Program-made: the position numbers and the translations under genes
Part shown: positions 1-12,957 of the stretch, piece by piece
How positions within the stretch are numbered: the stretch's first letter is position 1
Layout of the letters: each line of letters starts with the position of its first letter
Assembly: GCF_030867145.1 (NCBI RefSeq)
Contig: NC_134436.1
Span: 5,270,001-5,334,000, forward strand
Origin: Opisthocomus hoazin
Lineage: Eukaryota > Chordata > Aves > Opisthocomiformes > Opisthocomidae
Length of the DNA: 64,000 nucleotides
Direction of reading: 5' to 3'
Notes under the pieces: model-generated
Told to the model about the DNA's origin: nothing
Seen by the model: only the letters and a program-made list of their open reading frames with translations
The model's database searches: none

Positions 1-1885
1 ATGACTGCTGTCTAGCTGCAGGCAACAGGGATGCTTGGAGTTGAGGACAAGAAATGGAGGAGCTGCCGGAGGAATTTGGGTGCTGGCCGTGGCAGGTTTA
101 ACAGGTAGAGTGGGATGAAAAAGTAAATGGGAATTTTTATTGAAGTGGCAATGAATAAGAAAAAGATAATTTCATAGTAATAGGTGTTCGTAGTAAACAA
201 GTTTCCTCGCTGAAAAGGGGTGTGAGTCTGAATTTGTGTACATTTTCCATATCTAAAAGTGAGTTTTAAATTACGGAAAATCATCAGTTCAATAGTTTTC
301 CAGATAGGCAAAGTCCACAAAGTTTCTACTTAGCAAGAGAATTTCTAGTAAGAGGATGTCCCGATAGTTGATACAGAGAGAACACTTTTTAAACTGTCAT
401 ATTGTTAAGCAGGACTCGTGTGCGTGAGCTGAAGTTTGTGCTGAGCTGCAGTGTGGTGCTGGTTTTCATTTTGTGACACCTTGCTATCACCAGGCTTTCT
501 GGAATTCTGAATAAGAAATGTTGGTGCTAGGGTAAACTCATTTCTGTAGCTTTTGTGGGCCGGTTTATGGCTTTTTTTTTTTTTTTTTTACAATGCATTT
601 TTTCTCCATGGAAATTCGTTGGAAAAATATTAAAAGTTAAAATGTTAAATGTCTTAAGTCTAAATGAGACTCTCCCCGTGGCACAGTGTTGCAGTTATAG
701 TGGGTAAAGGCTACAAGTTGAACTTCCTTCTCCTAAAAAATAAATGCACATGGAAGGAAAGAAACTGCTGGCAGAAATTCTTTGAGAAACTTAGGATTTT
801 TGAAAACTTTTTCTAGGCACCCTGCAAAAGCCATTCTTCTCTTCCCCCATTTGTTTCAGTTTTTTCACAGCTTGATAAAATGTTGTCTGAGCAATATTGA
901 ATGATAGAAACTTTCAAGAAAGAAATTTTCATGCTTCAAGCCAGCCTCGTCTGGCTCTCTTGACTGCGAATGTGCTTAGACCCTTGGAAAAATCTGTGAA
1001 GAAGGAATGAAACAAGGTTTTGACACAATAGCAAAGGTCACTTTGGCCCAGGTTTCTTGCAGAATTCTTTGTGAAATCCGGAGAAGGGACAGTGTAAGAG
1101 TATAAAATAGTGTGACATCTTTCCCAGGGCTTAAAAATAGATTTGCATTTCTGTTGTCATAAGGCCGTAAATTTTGATTCTCTAATACAAAGACATTCTG
1201 AATTTCAAAAGAGGAGAGCGCAGCTATTAAGAACATATTCGTATGGTGATAAAATCAGAGCTGAAGTTTCAAAGCGAAACAGCATATGCAATTCTTTCCT
1301 CATTTTAGAATTTTTAAAAATCAGCTATATTCAGTGTGCAAGAAAGGAAATCCTGAATTGTACTTTTTTTTTGTAACTGATTTTTTAAATCTCTTTCCCT
1401 GTTATAAAATCATTAAGTGAAACTTAATAGGTTGAAGGAAGAGGAGGTAAAATGAGTATAGAAGACCATATTCAGTAATTATGGGAAGCCATAATTCATG
1501 GCCTGAGTCTATAGTGAAGCAAATTAATTTTCCTGCTTAGAGCCTGGGGATGCAACACAAGCTATCGCCTTGCAAGTGAATGTGACAAAAAACATACTTA
1601 AATACGAGATACAGTAACAGAAATTACAGCACGTTTCTGCATCTCAATTGAAATTAAGATGGACTTGGTGCAAACTTTACCGTTTCTCTGGTACACTTTT
1701 TGGAACGACATGCTATTTTGACGTTTAAACCTGAGGTGTGTTTGTACTTTTTCATCTGAGGCCTCAGCTGTAATTCAGGCTGTGTAGTAGAAGCCCGGAT
1801 AATCAGCTAGAAACTCTGTGAGAAATACAGGTGAGTCCCAACAACTGGATGAAAATCTTGACTCTCTCTTGGTTTCTTTTAACAG
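1..1885 (+). other. DNAJC18: DNAJC18 intron (window starts inside it)
   Basis: AT-rich intronic DNA upstream of the first exon visible in the window. I found no J-domain exon here (no HPD motif and no glycine/phenylalanine-rich segment in either strand), so the window opens inside an intron that follows the J-domain exons. It contains an 18-19 base T run near 571 and nothing else I can name. Confidence 0.7.
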
Positions 1886-4800
1886 GAAATATCCATATGT
1901 TCTCAAATGTAGCCAGGGATGCACACTATTATCCACGGAGGCACCGAAATGAAAGAGCGTGGACGCAGGAGCAAGAGGAGGAAGAAAACAGGCCCCAGGT
2001 AGCCAGGAGGAGGGAGCTCTTGGGCTTAAGTGTTTCGCTAGGGTGAGGGGTCCGCTTACACATCTGAAGCCAGGACAGACTTTCCCATCCTTAAATGCTC
2101 AGTGTTTATCCCGAAGTGCTGCAGCCAAAATGGAGTTTGCAAGTGTTGTGCTGGTGCTTGCTTTTTGCAAGCTTTAAGGGTTTGGTAATCCAACAACAAT
2201 TAGTCCAAACGCAGACTGGTAACATGCAGAAGCACTGACTTGTCCTTCTGGTGTATTTAGTCCTTCCATAAATGAGCATGCAGTTTCTGGCCAGGTGTTG
2301 CACAGGATTTTTCCAGCCCTGGGGCAGGACGGGTCTGGGATACTTTTCTACAAACGGAAACCTCCAGATGAGACACAAGGTGTCATTTGTTGCTACCGCG
2401 CATACATGCATGCCACCTGCCTTGGAAAAATCTTCCTCTGGAGGCAGTGTTAACCTAACAACATCCTTCTCCAAGAGATGAATTTTCTTCTGTGAGTCTC
2501 TAATAGTCGGGCTCTGAAAAAAACCCGATACAGCCTATAGACAGCTAAGCTAGGGCAAATGAATCCCATCTACTGCTGCATCAGGTGTTCTTACTGCTGT
2601 CCCAGGGCAGAGAGGAAGATATAAATAGCTGCATATTGTATTTTGCTCCTGATTAGAAAAGGCATTTTGGAAGGGCGGTTTACTTCTGCTCTTCATCTGA
2701 TTTTTAAAGATCTGTGTTTATGGCTGTTGGAACTCTTTGCTCCTTTGATATTTTTTCCCCACTCTTTCATTCTACAAAATTCATTCACGCAAAAAAACCC
2801 AAGTGCTTGCATCCTGTCCCAAGTCATGCTACGTATGGTCTCTTTCAGCCGTTTTATCCAGTGTTTGAACAGAGATGGAGATTTTTAGCATGCGTGTAGC
2901 AAACTTCAGAAGATGCATAGGAAGCCATAGGCACAAATGGGAATTGCAGCATGGTCCTTCAGTTTGGATTGTCAGCTGGTCACTGACCCGTGCAAGTGCT
3001 GTGGGCATCTGTTGCCTTCTCAAGGAAGGCATAGGTGAAAGAAATGTAATGAAAATATAATTGAAAGAAAATGGCTTTAAAGAGTTTTCTGAGATCATTA
3101 ATAAAGTTCATTTTGAAGTTAAAATGTCCTCACTCAAAATTCAGAAGTACTTCCTCTTTTTTCTTGTCCGTTCTTTTCAATTTACGTTTAATACATTGTA
3201 GATCTATGATCTGTTTTCCACCTGAGCACAAGGAAGAGCTTCTTCACTCTGAGAGTGACGAAGCCCTGGCCCAGGCTGCCCAGGGAGGTTATGGAGTCTC
3301 CTTCTCTGGAGATACTCAAAACCTGCCTGGACAAGGTCCTGTGCAGCCTGCTGTGGGTGACCCTGCTTCAGCAGGGGGGTTGGACTGGGTGACCCATAGA
3401 GGTCCCTGCCAACCCCGAACATTCTGTGATTCTGTGATAGATGGCCTGGTTTCTGCAAACAGATGCGTCCTTTTCCATCTGTATCTTTTCTTGTCTCCTA
3501 ATTATTGTTGTTCTTTTCAGAATTCGTATTCTGCATTTATTCAGTTGATGCCAGTGTTCATAATAATAATAGTGTCAGTTATAACTCAGCTGATGGCTAC
3601 AAACCCACCCTACAGCCTATTCTACAAATCGTAAGTAATTTTAAAACACAGTTTTTGGGTCTTTGATGTTTGTCTTAAGGAGGTAGACGGAAGCTGGACT
3701 TGATAGCAAAATGCATGTTAGTGTTCTGTTCTGCTCTTTCTAGAAAGTGTTATCAGTTTGTAAATAAGGAAATACCAGCAGTCTCTGTTGACTGTTCGCC
3801 TGAGCCTTATCGCTGTGAAGTTAACTGTGGTGTGCTTTGTTGTACTGTGTGCTGAGCAAACAGAGACAAGGAGCCAGAAAGCTTTCTCACCGGGTGTGAA
3901 ATGTTTTTGCAGGGTGATACAGTAGCAGGAATGTGGGTGCAGCTGAGCTGCAGAGCTGATCAGCCTCTGGTCTGCCCAGCCCCCAGGGGTCTGTGGGCCA
4001 CCACTGAAGCTCCCATGTAAAGCAGTTAAGAAATGAAGCCTGCTGTTTGCAGGATAAATCCAAATCTGCTCTGGAGCCTGAATTCCACTAGAACTGTCAA
4101 GCTCCACAAATCATTAAAGCCTTGAAATGCCCCGGTTTAACATCTGTAAAGAAGCAGGATCCCAGGGTTGCAGAGGGCAAACTGAACTGGTCAGCTCTGG
4201 GCACAGAAGGAACGCCACCAGAACTGCTGTAATCTGAGTTTGTGGGGCAGAGGAGAACCCACTTGCCTCTCTCAGCAGCCAGTGTTGGGCGGAGGGAAGC
4301 TCTCTGGTGGGAAAGAGCTGACCAGTTCAGTCACTGTCACTGGTTCTTACTGTGGTAGGAGTGGGAGCTGGCAGGTTTTGGAGAGCCTGCTGCTCACCGC
4401 AGGAGCGGAGCGCTCCAGATGCTCCCCTTGCTCCCTTCTAGGAGCAGAACCACTTGGGTTCAGGCCCATCGACTCTCCGCTCTCACAGTAGCCTGACACT
4501 GTTTGTCGGGTTTTACCACAAGATGTCAGTGTGTAGGCCTAGCATGAGAACAAGAGGGGGGTTGTTTTTGGTTTTGTGTTTGGTTGGGTTTTTTCAGAGA
4601 GTGTTTTTGCTATCTGCCAGTCCCATGTGAAACCTCCCACGCTGCCTCCAGAGCAGCTAGTCTCTCCTGCATTTCTTCACTACCTCCTCTTCTCCTGTTG
4701 TTTTGAGGTGCTGAGGCCTGAGCCTGATACACAGTTACGCTGTTTCTCTAAATCATATCCTTAAAAAAAAAACCCCAAAGTAACAGCCCTAAAAGAAATT

Positions 4801-7800
4801 GTCTATGTAAAGAAAGCATACACCTCTGAGACAGACAGAGAGGGAAAAGAGGATCCCAGGAAATAGAATGGGCAAACTGGATTCCATTGAGTAGAGTGTA
4901 ACCTCTGTGTTTTGGCTGCCTGCCTCTTTCTCTGGGCAGTGGTTTGAAAAAATGCCTGGGTATCTTTGTTCAAATAAGGAAATTCAGTGGAAGAGTAAAG
5001 TTTAATCTAGTGGCTGTGTTGGAGTCGCTAATTCCACCTACAGAATATTCTTTGGGATATTCTGTGCCCCACTTTGCTTACTGAGTATTGTAAAACCCTA
5101 AAAGAAATTGTACCTAGATGCTAATTGTTATTTCTACTAAAGGCTCCAGAAACTGGGAAAATCCAGATCCAATTGCCCTATGCCCTAGGCAATAGTAGGG
5201 CCGTATGCCTTTTCTGTAATCTCTGTTTTGTCATCAGTTCTCATGGGATTTCTGGACCTAGCTTGCCAGAAATTACAAGCAAACAGAAGAAAGTGTGTGG
5301 CGCTTCCGTTCACAGATAAAATTTGCTCTTATGTTTTGGAAGTGTCTTGACTGACTTGTTGAGAACAAACAAGTATTTGGAAGGAACAGTGTCAGCTCTG
5401 AGTATCTTTGTAGATGTCTCCAAACAGTAGATATTTTCCTGTGTCTGTTAGCAGAGGAGGTGAATTCCATTTGTAGTGCACAGCTTGCTGTGCCTGAGAC
5501 GTGTAATTTCCTTATTGGGTGGCTGAGGGAGCTGTAGCCCCGCAGCAAGTAACTGTAAAGCAAGTGGTGTAAATACTGTCCTCTGGAAACGCTAATACGG
5601 AGAAACATCTCTTGATTTCTTTATATTTGAACTGCTAAAAAAATCTGTTTTCTCCATGATGTTTTCACAGGTCCATAGGTCATGTTATTAGTAGAGAAAC
5701 AGAGAACTTGCACGTGCCTTACTATGTTGATAAAAGCTTTGAAAAGAATTATCAAGGAGCAGAACTTCAAGAGCTAGAGAAAACCATTGAAAAAGATTAC
5801 ATAGACTATATTCAGACCAGCTGCTGGAAGGAGAAACAGCAAAGTAAGTTAGCTTTGTTGCAGGTGTGTGCCTACAACCCATCAGTAGCTGTATGATGGC
5901 TGTGCTTCACAAAGCACTGCCTTTTTTAGCCTCATTTTCCGATGCTTATAACATCTCAGACCTTGCACTGGTATTTCTCACATCTGCTCTTAACACTGAA
6001 TTTGCTGTTGTTGAGGGTCTGTCAAAATTCATTTTAGGTGATTCTGAGAGACAAGTGGAAAGTAGATTTCACCATTTGAGACTTTTTTTTCCAATCTGTT
6101 TTTATGCTTGAATAACTCTTAGTGATGATGTTTTAAACTTATAATGCACCACATTATCTGGCTCTGACAGACTGTTAGGGCTAGAAAAGGTCTTGAGACA
6201 TCACCTAGTCCATGTTTCCTTTGCTGGAGCACAATCATTTTTGCTTTGACTGGCTCCATGAGGAGATTATGTAACTTTTTTTCTTCAAAACTTTGTCAGA
6301 AGGAGAGCCCATAGCCTATTCAGGTGCTTTCGGTAATCTTGCAGGGAACTGTGTTACTGGTATCAGTTTTCAAAGCGCATACTTCTGTGCTTGTTTTCTG
6401 TGCTTATTTGCATTTTCTATCTTTAGAGGAGTTTGAGATCATGTTTTTCACCATAGTCAAGATTATCTTTTAAAAACAAGAATTGAATGCAGAAAGGGAG
6501 AACACAAAAATGCGAGCACTCAAAATCATTATTCGCACGTGAGTCCAAAGTCAATCAGTGGCACGTATAAAGGCATGTATTTTAACCCCATGTTGTATTT
6601 CTAATTACTACTCTTCTAGCCCATTTAAAATAGAGCAAATCCCTACTTTTGTAACTGTGCAAAATAAGAGAAATCAAATTACGAGGACTAGCTGAAGTTG
6701 GCATGCTGTGACTGAATTTTTTTTTCAGCGGAAACATCACTTTCAAATGAGTAAACGCAAACTACTGCTGTGCAGAAAGGAAACTGGGAGAAGTTGTTTC
6801 TGTGTAAGTGTTTGACAGCAGAAGGCTTTCTGACTGGCTCCGTGTAAAACAGTCCTCAGCACACTACCGCAAAGTGACTTTGCACTTGTTTACAGTTTCT
6901 TTACCAATTGCATCATTATGGAAGCATAAGGTTTGTCTAAACAAGACTTGTTTAATCCTGTGCTAGAGGTAACAACAGTGTTACTGACTCCAAACTATTT
7001 ACGGATTTTTTGATGGGGAGGGTTGTTTTGTTTTCATCCAGAGACTGAGGGGGTTTTTTTACATAGAACTTCTCAATCTTGCTTTTAAAGAGAAGTGTAC
7101 AAATGTAGGCTCTGAAGTTAAAAAAGAAAGGAGCCCATAATACAAGACCATAAAATACTCAAGTAATCCCTTATTTTTTGGGTGTGCTTGACTTATGATC
7201 TCTGAGCATCTGTGGCTGGCAGTAGCGGCCTCTAGGTATAATGTGGCTGTTAATAACCATAAATGTAGGCTTTGTGCATAGGCTTGCTATAGGGATAGAA
7301 TTTATTTTTTACAGAAATATCCTTTTAATTGACCTTGTGCAACTGAAAATTGCCATATTGTCTCTTTCGCATAGACCTTGAGCTAAGGAGTGCTGTGCCC
7401 CAAAATGGGCAACGGGGTCTGCAAGTCTGAAAAATACTGGCAGTCAGGGAGCGGGAGATGATCCAGCACTGAATGCCAAGTAGTGCCTGCAAAAAAATGC
7501 TCTTCTGGAGCTTTGTACCCTCAGAGACTTTATCGGTCACACATCCGCAAATATATTTACATCTACAATTAGCAGCACCCTGAGGAGACCACTGTAATTA
7601 AAATAAAAAAAGGAAAAAAAAAAAAAAACCCACCAATTCAGAATGATTACCATCTAGGCCAGGGAGCAGGTATTGAGCACAGCTGAGACTGTGCTAACTT
7701 TAGTACAGCCAAGTTTGTAAAAATAAACTGTGAGTACAAGATGGAGTGCTGGCGAAAAGTTATCTGGTGATGCTGAGGCAGTAGTTAGCTGTTGTTTCAT

Positions 7801-10145
7801 AACTTTGGTCCATTAATTCTTGTTTAAGTGTTTGACTTCATGTGGTCAACTTTTTTTTTGTCAGTTGAATGTCTAGTAATGGTACATTTGTTTTGTTTAC
7901 TGATGGTGCATTTCTCTTTAGCACCAGCAAAATGAGCATAGATTAGTTATACAGGAACAGATTGATTTTTAAAGTCTTTGATTTTATGGCTTGAAAAGTC
8001 ATACCTGGTGTCCAACTACCATAATGAAAACTTTACAAGTATCTGATATATCGGTATCTTGTTCAGCCAGTCACTGCTGCATTAGACAGCGTTCCTCCCT
8101 TCACAGCAGAAGAGTGTGTAAAAGTTGCATGTGCTGTGGTTTTTGGTCTTCTGAAATCTTTGGTACAGTGAAGTACGAAAAGCACGTCCTGGGTTTTCAC
8201 AGGAGATTGTTCAGCTGTGATAGCACAGAAAATTACAAAGAGGCAACTGAAAACAGAGAGAAGAAGGGTACATATTACGAATTAGACATTTTAGGAGTTC
8301 CTTAAAAAGTACAACGGAACAACTCTATGGAAAAGATTGAAAAACATAAGAAACCAATGTGACACGATGAATGCTGTCAAAAGCGCAGACATTTGCAGTG
8401 AATATTTTTGCCCAATTGGCCAAGTGTGAACTAAGATTCTTCACAGCAGATCTCCAGGAACTGTGGACTCGGAGACAATTACGCGAGTCTGGTTGTGCTG
8501 AAGGCTTGTCAAGGCTATGTGCCCAGCACAACTTGAATGGCATTTTAGATATAAAAGCTGAAAACTGATTCCTGATCTAAAATAAAATGTTTATGCCCAG
8601 CAGCTTGTAGAGCTTTTCAGTAAATAGGTGGAGGGTCAAATAGCTTTAAATTTCAGTGGGACAGGGACAGAGGACATAAAAGGATCTATTGAAGTTCTTT
8701 CCACTCTGAAAGATTTTGTGAAATGAAGGACTTATAAGGTACATTAAAGCTCTTTGAAAAATTGAGTGTCATCAGGTAGCCTGTGCTTAGGGAAATTGTG
8801 ACCTTTTCAGAAGCAAATTACTGCTGTTCTCTTAGGTGCATCTAATCCTGGATCTAAATTATTCTTCAGGGAGAAAGCTATATTAAGCTATATAGCTTCC
8901 TTAGCCAATCAGCAAAAGAAACTTCTCTGAATTACTGGGGGGAAATAATTTAAAGAATGGGATTATTTCAGTTTTATGCTGCTTTTGAGGAGGAGGAGGA
9001 AAAAAATATGCAAAGTACATTTGAGACTGTAATGTTAATGAAAGGGCACAGAGGCCTTTCAAACAAGTCTCTCGGGTAGCTGCTCACCTTCCTGTAATCA
9101 ATACAAAAAAAAAGAAAAAGAAAATAGAAGCATTTATAATGCTTTCTGGGCAAACCTCTTGCCAGACAGAGTTTGAATTCTGAGAAGTGCAACATCAAAA
9201 AAACCCAATTATCCGTACTTCAGAGTATATGTTTGGATGGGTGCTCTGGGCCCTCGCAGGAGGGATCTGCCAGGAGAATTGTGTTTCTCAGTTTCGTGGG
9301 CAGGGGTGTGTGTCTTGTAATTCCTGCTTAGCGTACGAGGCTGCGGGCAGCTGACACAGCCCCGAGGCAGCGGTAGGAAAGGTAGTTCACACGGCGCGCT
9401 CTCCTTCTGGCTTGTCCCCGAAATACCGCTGCATACTCCAGGTGTCGAGCAACCCCCGCCGCCAGCCTGTGCCCGGTGGTACCTCAGTGAGGGTCCGTGC
9501 ACGGCGAGGCGAGATGTGCTTCAGACGTAAACAGCGGTGTCACCTGAGACAGGTGCTGTGTAGCAGACCGAGTGGTATCCTCCTAACCCTTCCTTAAGCA
9601 GTTACGTTAAATGTATGCCTGTATTTTAAAGCAGTCCCCTATTCTTTAGATCATTTAACATAATTTTAAATTGTACGTGACTTCTAAGCTATGTTTTTAT
9701 AGTTTGTGGGTTTTTTGTAGACTGTAATAATCAGTCTTATTTTTTTGTATGGTTACTGTCCTACTAGTGCACTAGTAGAGAGGGTTATTATAACTTTTTG
9801 AGTTCTCAAGCAATTATGAAAATACTGTTTTCCTAAGTAGCTGGCCTGGTTAAACCTGATGGCCTCTCTTTACGGAAGGTTGTTAACATGCCCAGTTTCA
9901 CGGAAACGAGGTGAATTAAAAAAAAAAAAAACATGCCATGAGGATAACAAAGCACTGAGAAACAGTTATGTAAAGTAGGCTCACGACTTCATCCTAATAT
10001 ATATTTTTTTCGTCTTTCAGAGTCTGATTTGTCGAATTTGGCGAAGCTATACAGAGATGATCGGTTAAAACAGAAAGCAGAATCGCTGAAACTTGAGCAC
10101 TGTGAGAAGCTCTCCAGTCTGATTGGAATGCACAAAGGGGGCTGA
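1886..10145 (+). CDS. DNAJC18: DnaJ homolog subfamily C member 18, C-terminal part (partial at 5' end)
   Basis: Four coding exons are visible: 1886-1998, 3521-3630, 5671-5843 and 10021-10145 (stop TGA 10143-10145). All have AG acceptors and GT donors, and phases join without a break (2/0/2/1 bases carried). The reading gives about 172 residues: a polar, Glu-rich stretch with GNIHMFSN; one membrane helix ([20 protein letters not shown]); then the conserved [10 protein letters not shown] and [17 protein letters not shown] motifs of the DUF1977 domain; end at MHKGG. This is the DNAJB12/DNAJB14/DNAJC18 family of ER-membrane J-proteins, which recruit cytosolic Hsp70 for membrane-protein quality control. 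The choice of DNAJC18 over its paralogues rests on the neighbours PROB1, MZB1 and SLC23A1 and on the short C-terminus. The J domain lies left of the window. Confidence 0.92.
3225..3438 (+). repeat. CR1 LINE, 3'-end fragment
   Basis: A 5'-truncated chicken repeat 1 element. It shows the typical 3' region (CCTGGCCCAGGCTGCCCAGG, GGAGTCTCCTTCTCTGGAGA, GGTTGGACTGGGTGACC, AGAGGTCCCTGCCAACCC) and ends in the diagnostic 8-bp-repeat tail ATTCTGTGATTCTGTGAT. It lies in a DNAJC18 intron, about 80 bp upstream of the exon at 3521, in sense orientation. It is closely similar to the copy at 27.5 kb. Confidence 0.93.
5844..10020 (+). other. DNAJC18: DNAJC18 last intron
   Basis: A 4.2-kb intron between GTAAGT (5844) and a pyrimidine-rich acceptor TTTTTTTCGTCTTTCAG (10004-10020). 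AT-rich with several A and T runs (for example 7615-7627). Apart from the CR1 relic near 6.2 kb, I see no exon or structured RNA. Several short open frames here are not conserved in any way I recognise. Confidence 0.7.
6165..6255 (-). repeat. Probable old CR1 relic
   Basis: A diverged stretch with GGGCTAGAAAAGGTCTTGAG followed by CATCACCTAGTCCA resembles the reverse complement of the CR1 3' region (ggttgga...gacct...tagtccaac). It is much more decayed than the two clear CR1 copies and has no intact tail, so the call is tentative. It lies in a DNAJC18 intron. Confidence 0.4.
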
Positions 10146-12098
10146 CCAGGACGCACACGTTCTCTAGTTTTATTTATTGCTGTTTTAACTTATGTTTTTA
10201 TTTTCCTTTGTATAAAAAGGGAAGGAGTCTGTTGTAAAGAGTCTGAAGATTCGATTCCTTCTGCATATAGTGCAGAGGTGGGCCAACACAAGCTGTAGAG
10301 CTAGTGTGTGCTGTAATATATACTGTACACTGTATTTGGTTCTAAGGACCAGTGGCACTTTGTAAATTAATTCCCTGGGAAACGCTGTTAGTTTGGAACC
10401 TGTCTTCATCAGTAGTTTGTCTGCCATCCAAACAGTGTGTATACTTCCCAGGAGAGCAGATAAATGTCTTCGCTTTCTGTATTTTATATGGACCTGCAAT
10501 TCACTCGATCATACGAACGGCGTAGCTTTCAGTATTAAGTGCGCTCGCCTTCTCGTACTGATACCAGGTGGATGTCCTTGCTTCTGCACTGGTTTGTAAT
10601 CAGAATTTAGATGGGAGGCGGCGTGTGTCCTGTTTTGAGTGCTTAATTCAGAAGAGCCAAGTACCTGCTTCAGGTGAGCACTCTCGCAGGCTCCCAGCTC
10701 TCCTGCTGTCAAAGGGCCGTAACCCCGTGCTTGTCGGGCTGGAGGCCCTGCCCGTTCTGTTCCTCGGTGAGACAACACGCTGAGATGCCAACAGCGGCGT
10801 CGCACAAGAAGATGAGAGTCTGTGAGTCACACCAATTCCAGTGTCTGCTAAACCAGAGAGAAAGGACAACTGTATTTATTTTCTCATATGTTTTCAGTGG
10901 CATATTTTTAAGCTGGCTGTTTAATTCTGATTTTTTATCTGCAAACCCTTCTCCAGCTGTGACAGGGGTCCTGCTTTTTCTGGTACAGTTTGGATGTAGC
11001 ATATTTTTACTCTGTTGAGCAGTTATGAATGTTTCACTGTAGACATTAGTATTGCAAAGAAAAAGATCGATGTAGTAGTGTCCTGTTCTTTCTTGATCCT
11101 CCTTTACGAAGCCAGGCATTTAAAGGCAGGTTGAGGGTGGGTTGTACTCATCAGCGGCAGAGTGTTACTTCAGTTGAGCATCATAAACCTCCTGAGGCAG
11201 TTTCTCTGGTGGCGTGCCACGGGCGTGTACCATGTGTGGAATGAAACTCTTACAGAGGGCATCTCCAAGCAGTCCAGGCACTGGAGGTGCAGGCTTCTGC
11301 CCTCCCTCCCTGATGGGAGGCTCAGCGTAGCCGCAGCAGAGGCACTGCTCGCTGCTCTGGCGTGGAAGCATGACTCTGTGGTTGCCCCCATTCCTAAAAC
11401 TCGCTATGAGTGGCGCAGGACGCACATACGACCTTGGCTTAAACGTAGGAAGCAAAGTGCTCAAAAGATTGAGAAGTGCCAGAATTAAAATAGCCTTTAG
11501 TCTCCACGTGCCGGGGTGTTACGGTGCTGTCCTGCTGGTATGGGGAGCGGGGATCGCAGGTACCAGCCAGTGTCCCCGTGGTGTCCCGGTCCTGTCCGTG
11601 GCAGCGGTGGGAGGTTGGGCAGCAAACGAGTCTGGGAGCTGCAGGAAGAGAAGCTTTTCTGGTGGCCCGCGCCAGAGGGTGGGTGTCTGTCTTGGGTTTC
11701 GAGAGTTGGACTTCTGCAGATGAGATGTGCCCGTCCCCTGTAAGATTGGCCCATTGCAACTGTGGCAGTGTTGCCGTTATGGAACGGTGGTGTGTGGGGA
11801 AAAAATGAAAAAACAGCATAGTGACTCCTTAAAGTGGCATTTTCCTGTTAACATTTGTTCGCCTTTGGGCAACTTTGTCGGCGCGCTTGAGGAAGCTGAG
11901 CAGAGTTTGTCAGCCACTCGGGACGGGATGAGCGCCGGTAAAAAAGGCATTTGGAGGGGGTTGTTGTGAAGCGTCTGTAGTGTGAGTCTGGAAGGGCAAC
12001 AATGTTTGATTTGATTTTTCTAGGTTGGTAATGTGGCTGGCAGGACAGGCGGCCTTAATCCTGGTATTTCCCAATTTTGAGCACACAATCTGAGTGTG

Positions 12099-12135
12099 TA
12101 TAAAAAGCAACATTCTTTTAATGTTGCTTTTTATA
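12099..12135 (+). repeat. Perfect 16-bp inverted repeat (hairpin) in the DNAJC18 3'UTR
   Basis: Left arm TATAAAAAGCAACATT (12099-12114), loop CTTTT (12115-12119), right arm AATGTTGCTTTTTATA (12120-12135). All 16 pairs are Watson-Crick, and the stem extends outward by several G-U pairs in RNA (GTG against TGT). It lies about 33 bp upstream of the proposed poly(A) signal. It could be an RNA structure used in 3'-end processing, a microRNA-like hairpin that is rather short, or the remnant of a small inverted-repeat element. Confidence 0.85.
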
Positions 12136-12167
12136 TGTTAAATACTTTGTAGAATATATTTGAATAT

Positions 12168-12173
12168 ATTAAA
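12168..12173 (+). terminator. DNAJC18: Poly(A) signal ATTAAA, DNAJC18
   Basis: ATTAAA followed after 15-25 bp by a GT-rich stretch, the usual layout of a vertebrate cleavage site. The base composition changes to GC-rich just beyond it. Confidence 0.6.
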
Positions 12174-12190
12174 GCGGTTGGACTTGTTCC

Positions 12191-12957
12191 GGGTGTGGTG
12201 GCTTCCCTGTCGTCCCCGTTTGACTCCCATGGCTTTAAAGTGATTCAGGCGGGGAGACCAAACACGACGACTTGACTGGACCTGCGATGCCCTGTACGGA
12301 GCTTGGCTTCATACGTAGTGTTTGGCTCTTAAAATAGATTGCACCTTCCATCCAGAGATCTCAAAGGGTTTTGTGGAGGTGGGAGACCGCCTGCGAGAAG
12401 CACAGGAGTTTTGAGAGACTTCTCTGCAACTGGGAAAGAGGCCAGGATGAAGTGGGGGATGAGACTGAAAGGTAAAAATACACACACCAAAAAAAAAGGG
12501 CAAGAAGGTGTTCTTTGTTCACAATCACAGTCAAGGCTGTAGGGATGACTGTTTGCGTGCCGGTGTCGCGTGCTGTGAACAAGGGCGTTTGGCTCCGAAA
12601 TGCCGGTGGTGATGAACACGAGTGCTGCTGTTGGCTGGGCAAGGGGCAGAACAGGGACTGCATCTCGTGCCTGCGGCTGTGGCAGCGCGTGGCTGTCCTG
12701 AGCCGAAGGCCACTTGCCAAAACGGGACTGACTGCCATTTGCTTCTCGGGTCCCCAAAGGGAGAAGGTGTTCTCTGAGCTGGCCTGGAGCGGGCGCGGCC
12801 GTGCCGCGGGCGCAGGCGGCGAGGAGGGGTGCTCCCCTTTCTTGGGGAACACCAGAGGCTTGCAAGTGGGTTTGTTTTTATGTATATATATCTTTATTTA
12901 TTTTAAATGGAAGGCCTGACGTTGCTGCGCCTGGCTGTGCCGCGGTGGCAGCCCGAC
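12191..12957. other. Intergenic stretch, no gene seen
   Basis: Moderately GC-rich sequence between the DNAJC18 3' end and the next CpG island. Open frames on both strands are low-complexity and overlapping, without recognisable domains. An AT-rich patch (ATGTATATATATCTTTATTTATTT) at about 12879-12902 is the only distinct feature. Confidence 0.5.

Larger units (their letters stand above)
10146..12190 (+). other. DNAJC18: DNAJC18 3' untranslated region
   Basis: About 2 kb from the stop codon to a poly(A) signal ATTAAA at 12168-12173, followed by a GT-rich tract (GTTCCGGGTGTGGTGG) that fits a downstream cleavage element. No AATAAA closer to that point was seen. A perfect 16-bp hairpin lies just upstream of the signal (separate entry). 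The end is inferred, not observed. Confidence 0.65.

Noticed and set aside
8325-8568. Overlapping frames of 65-72 residues in the last DNAJC18 intron
   Set aside because: Short, not flanked by good splice sites, and not matching any part of the J-protein family.
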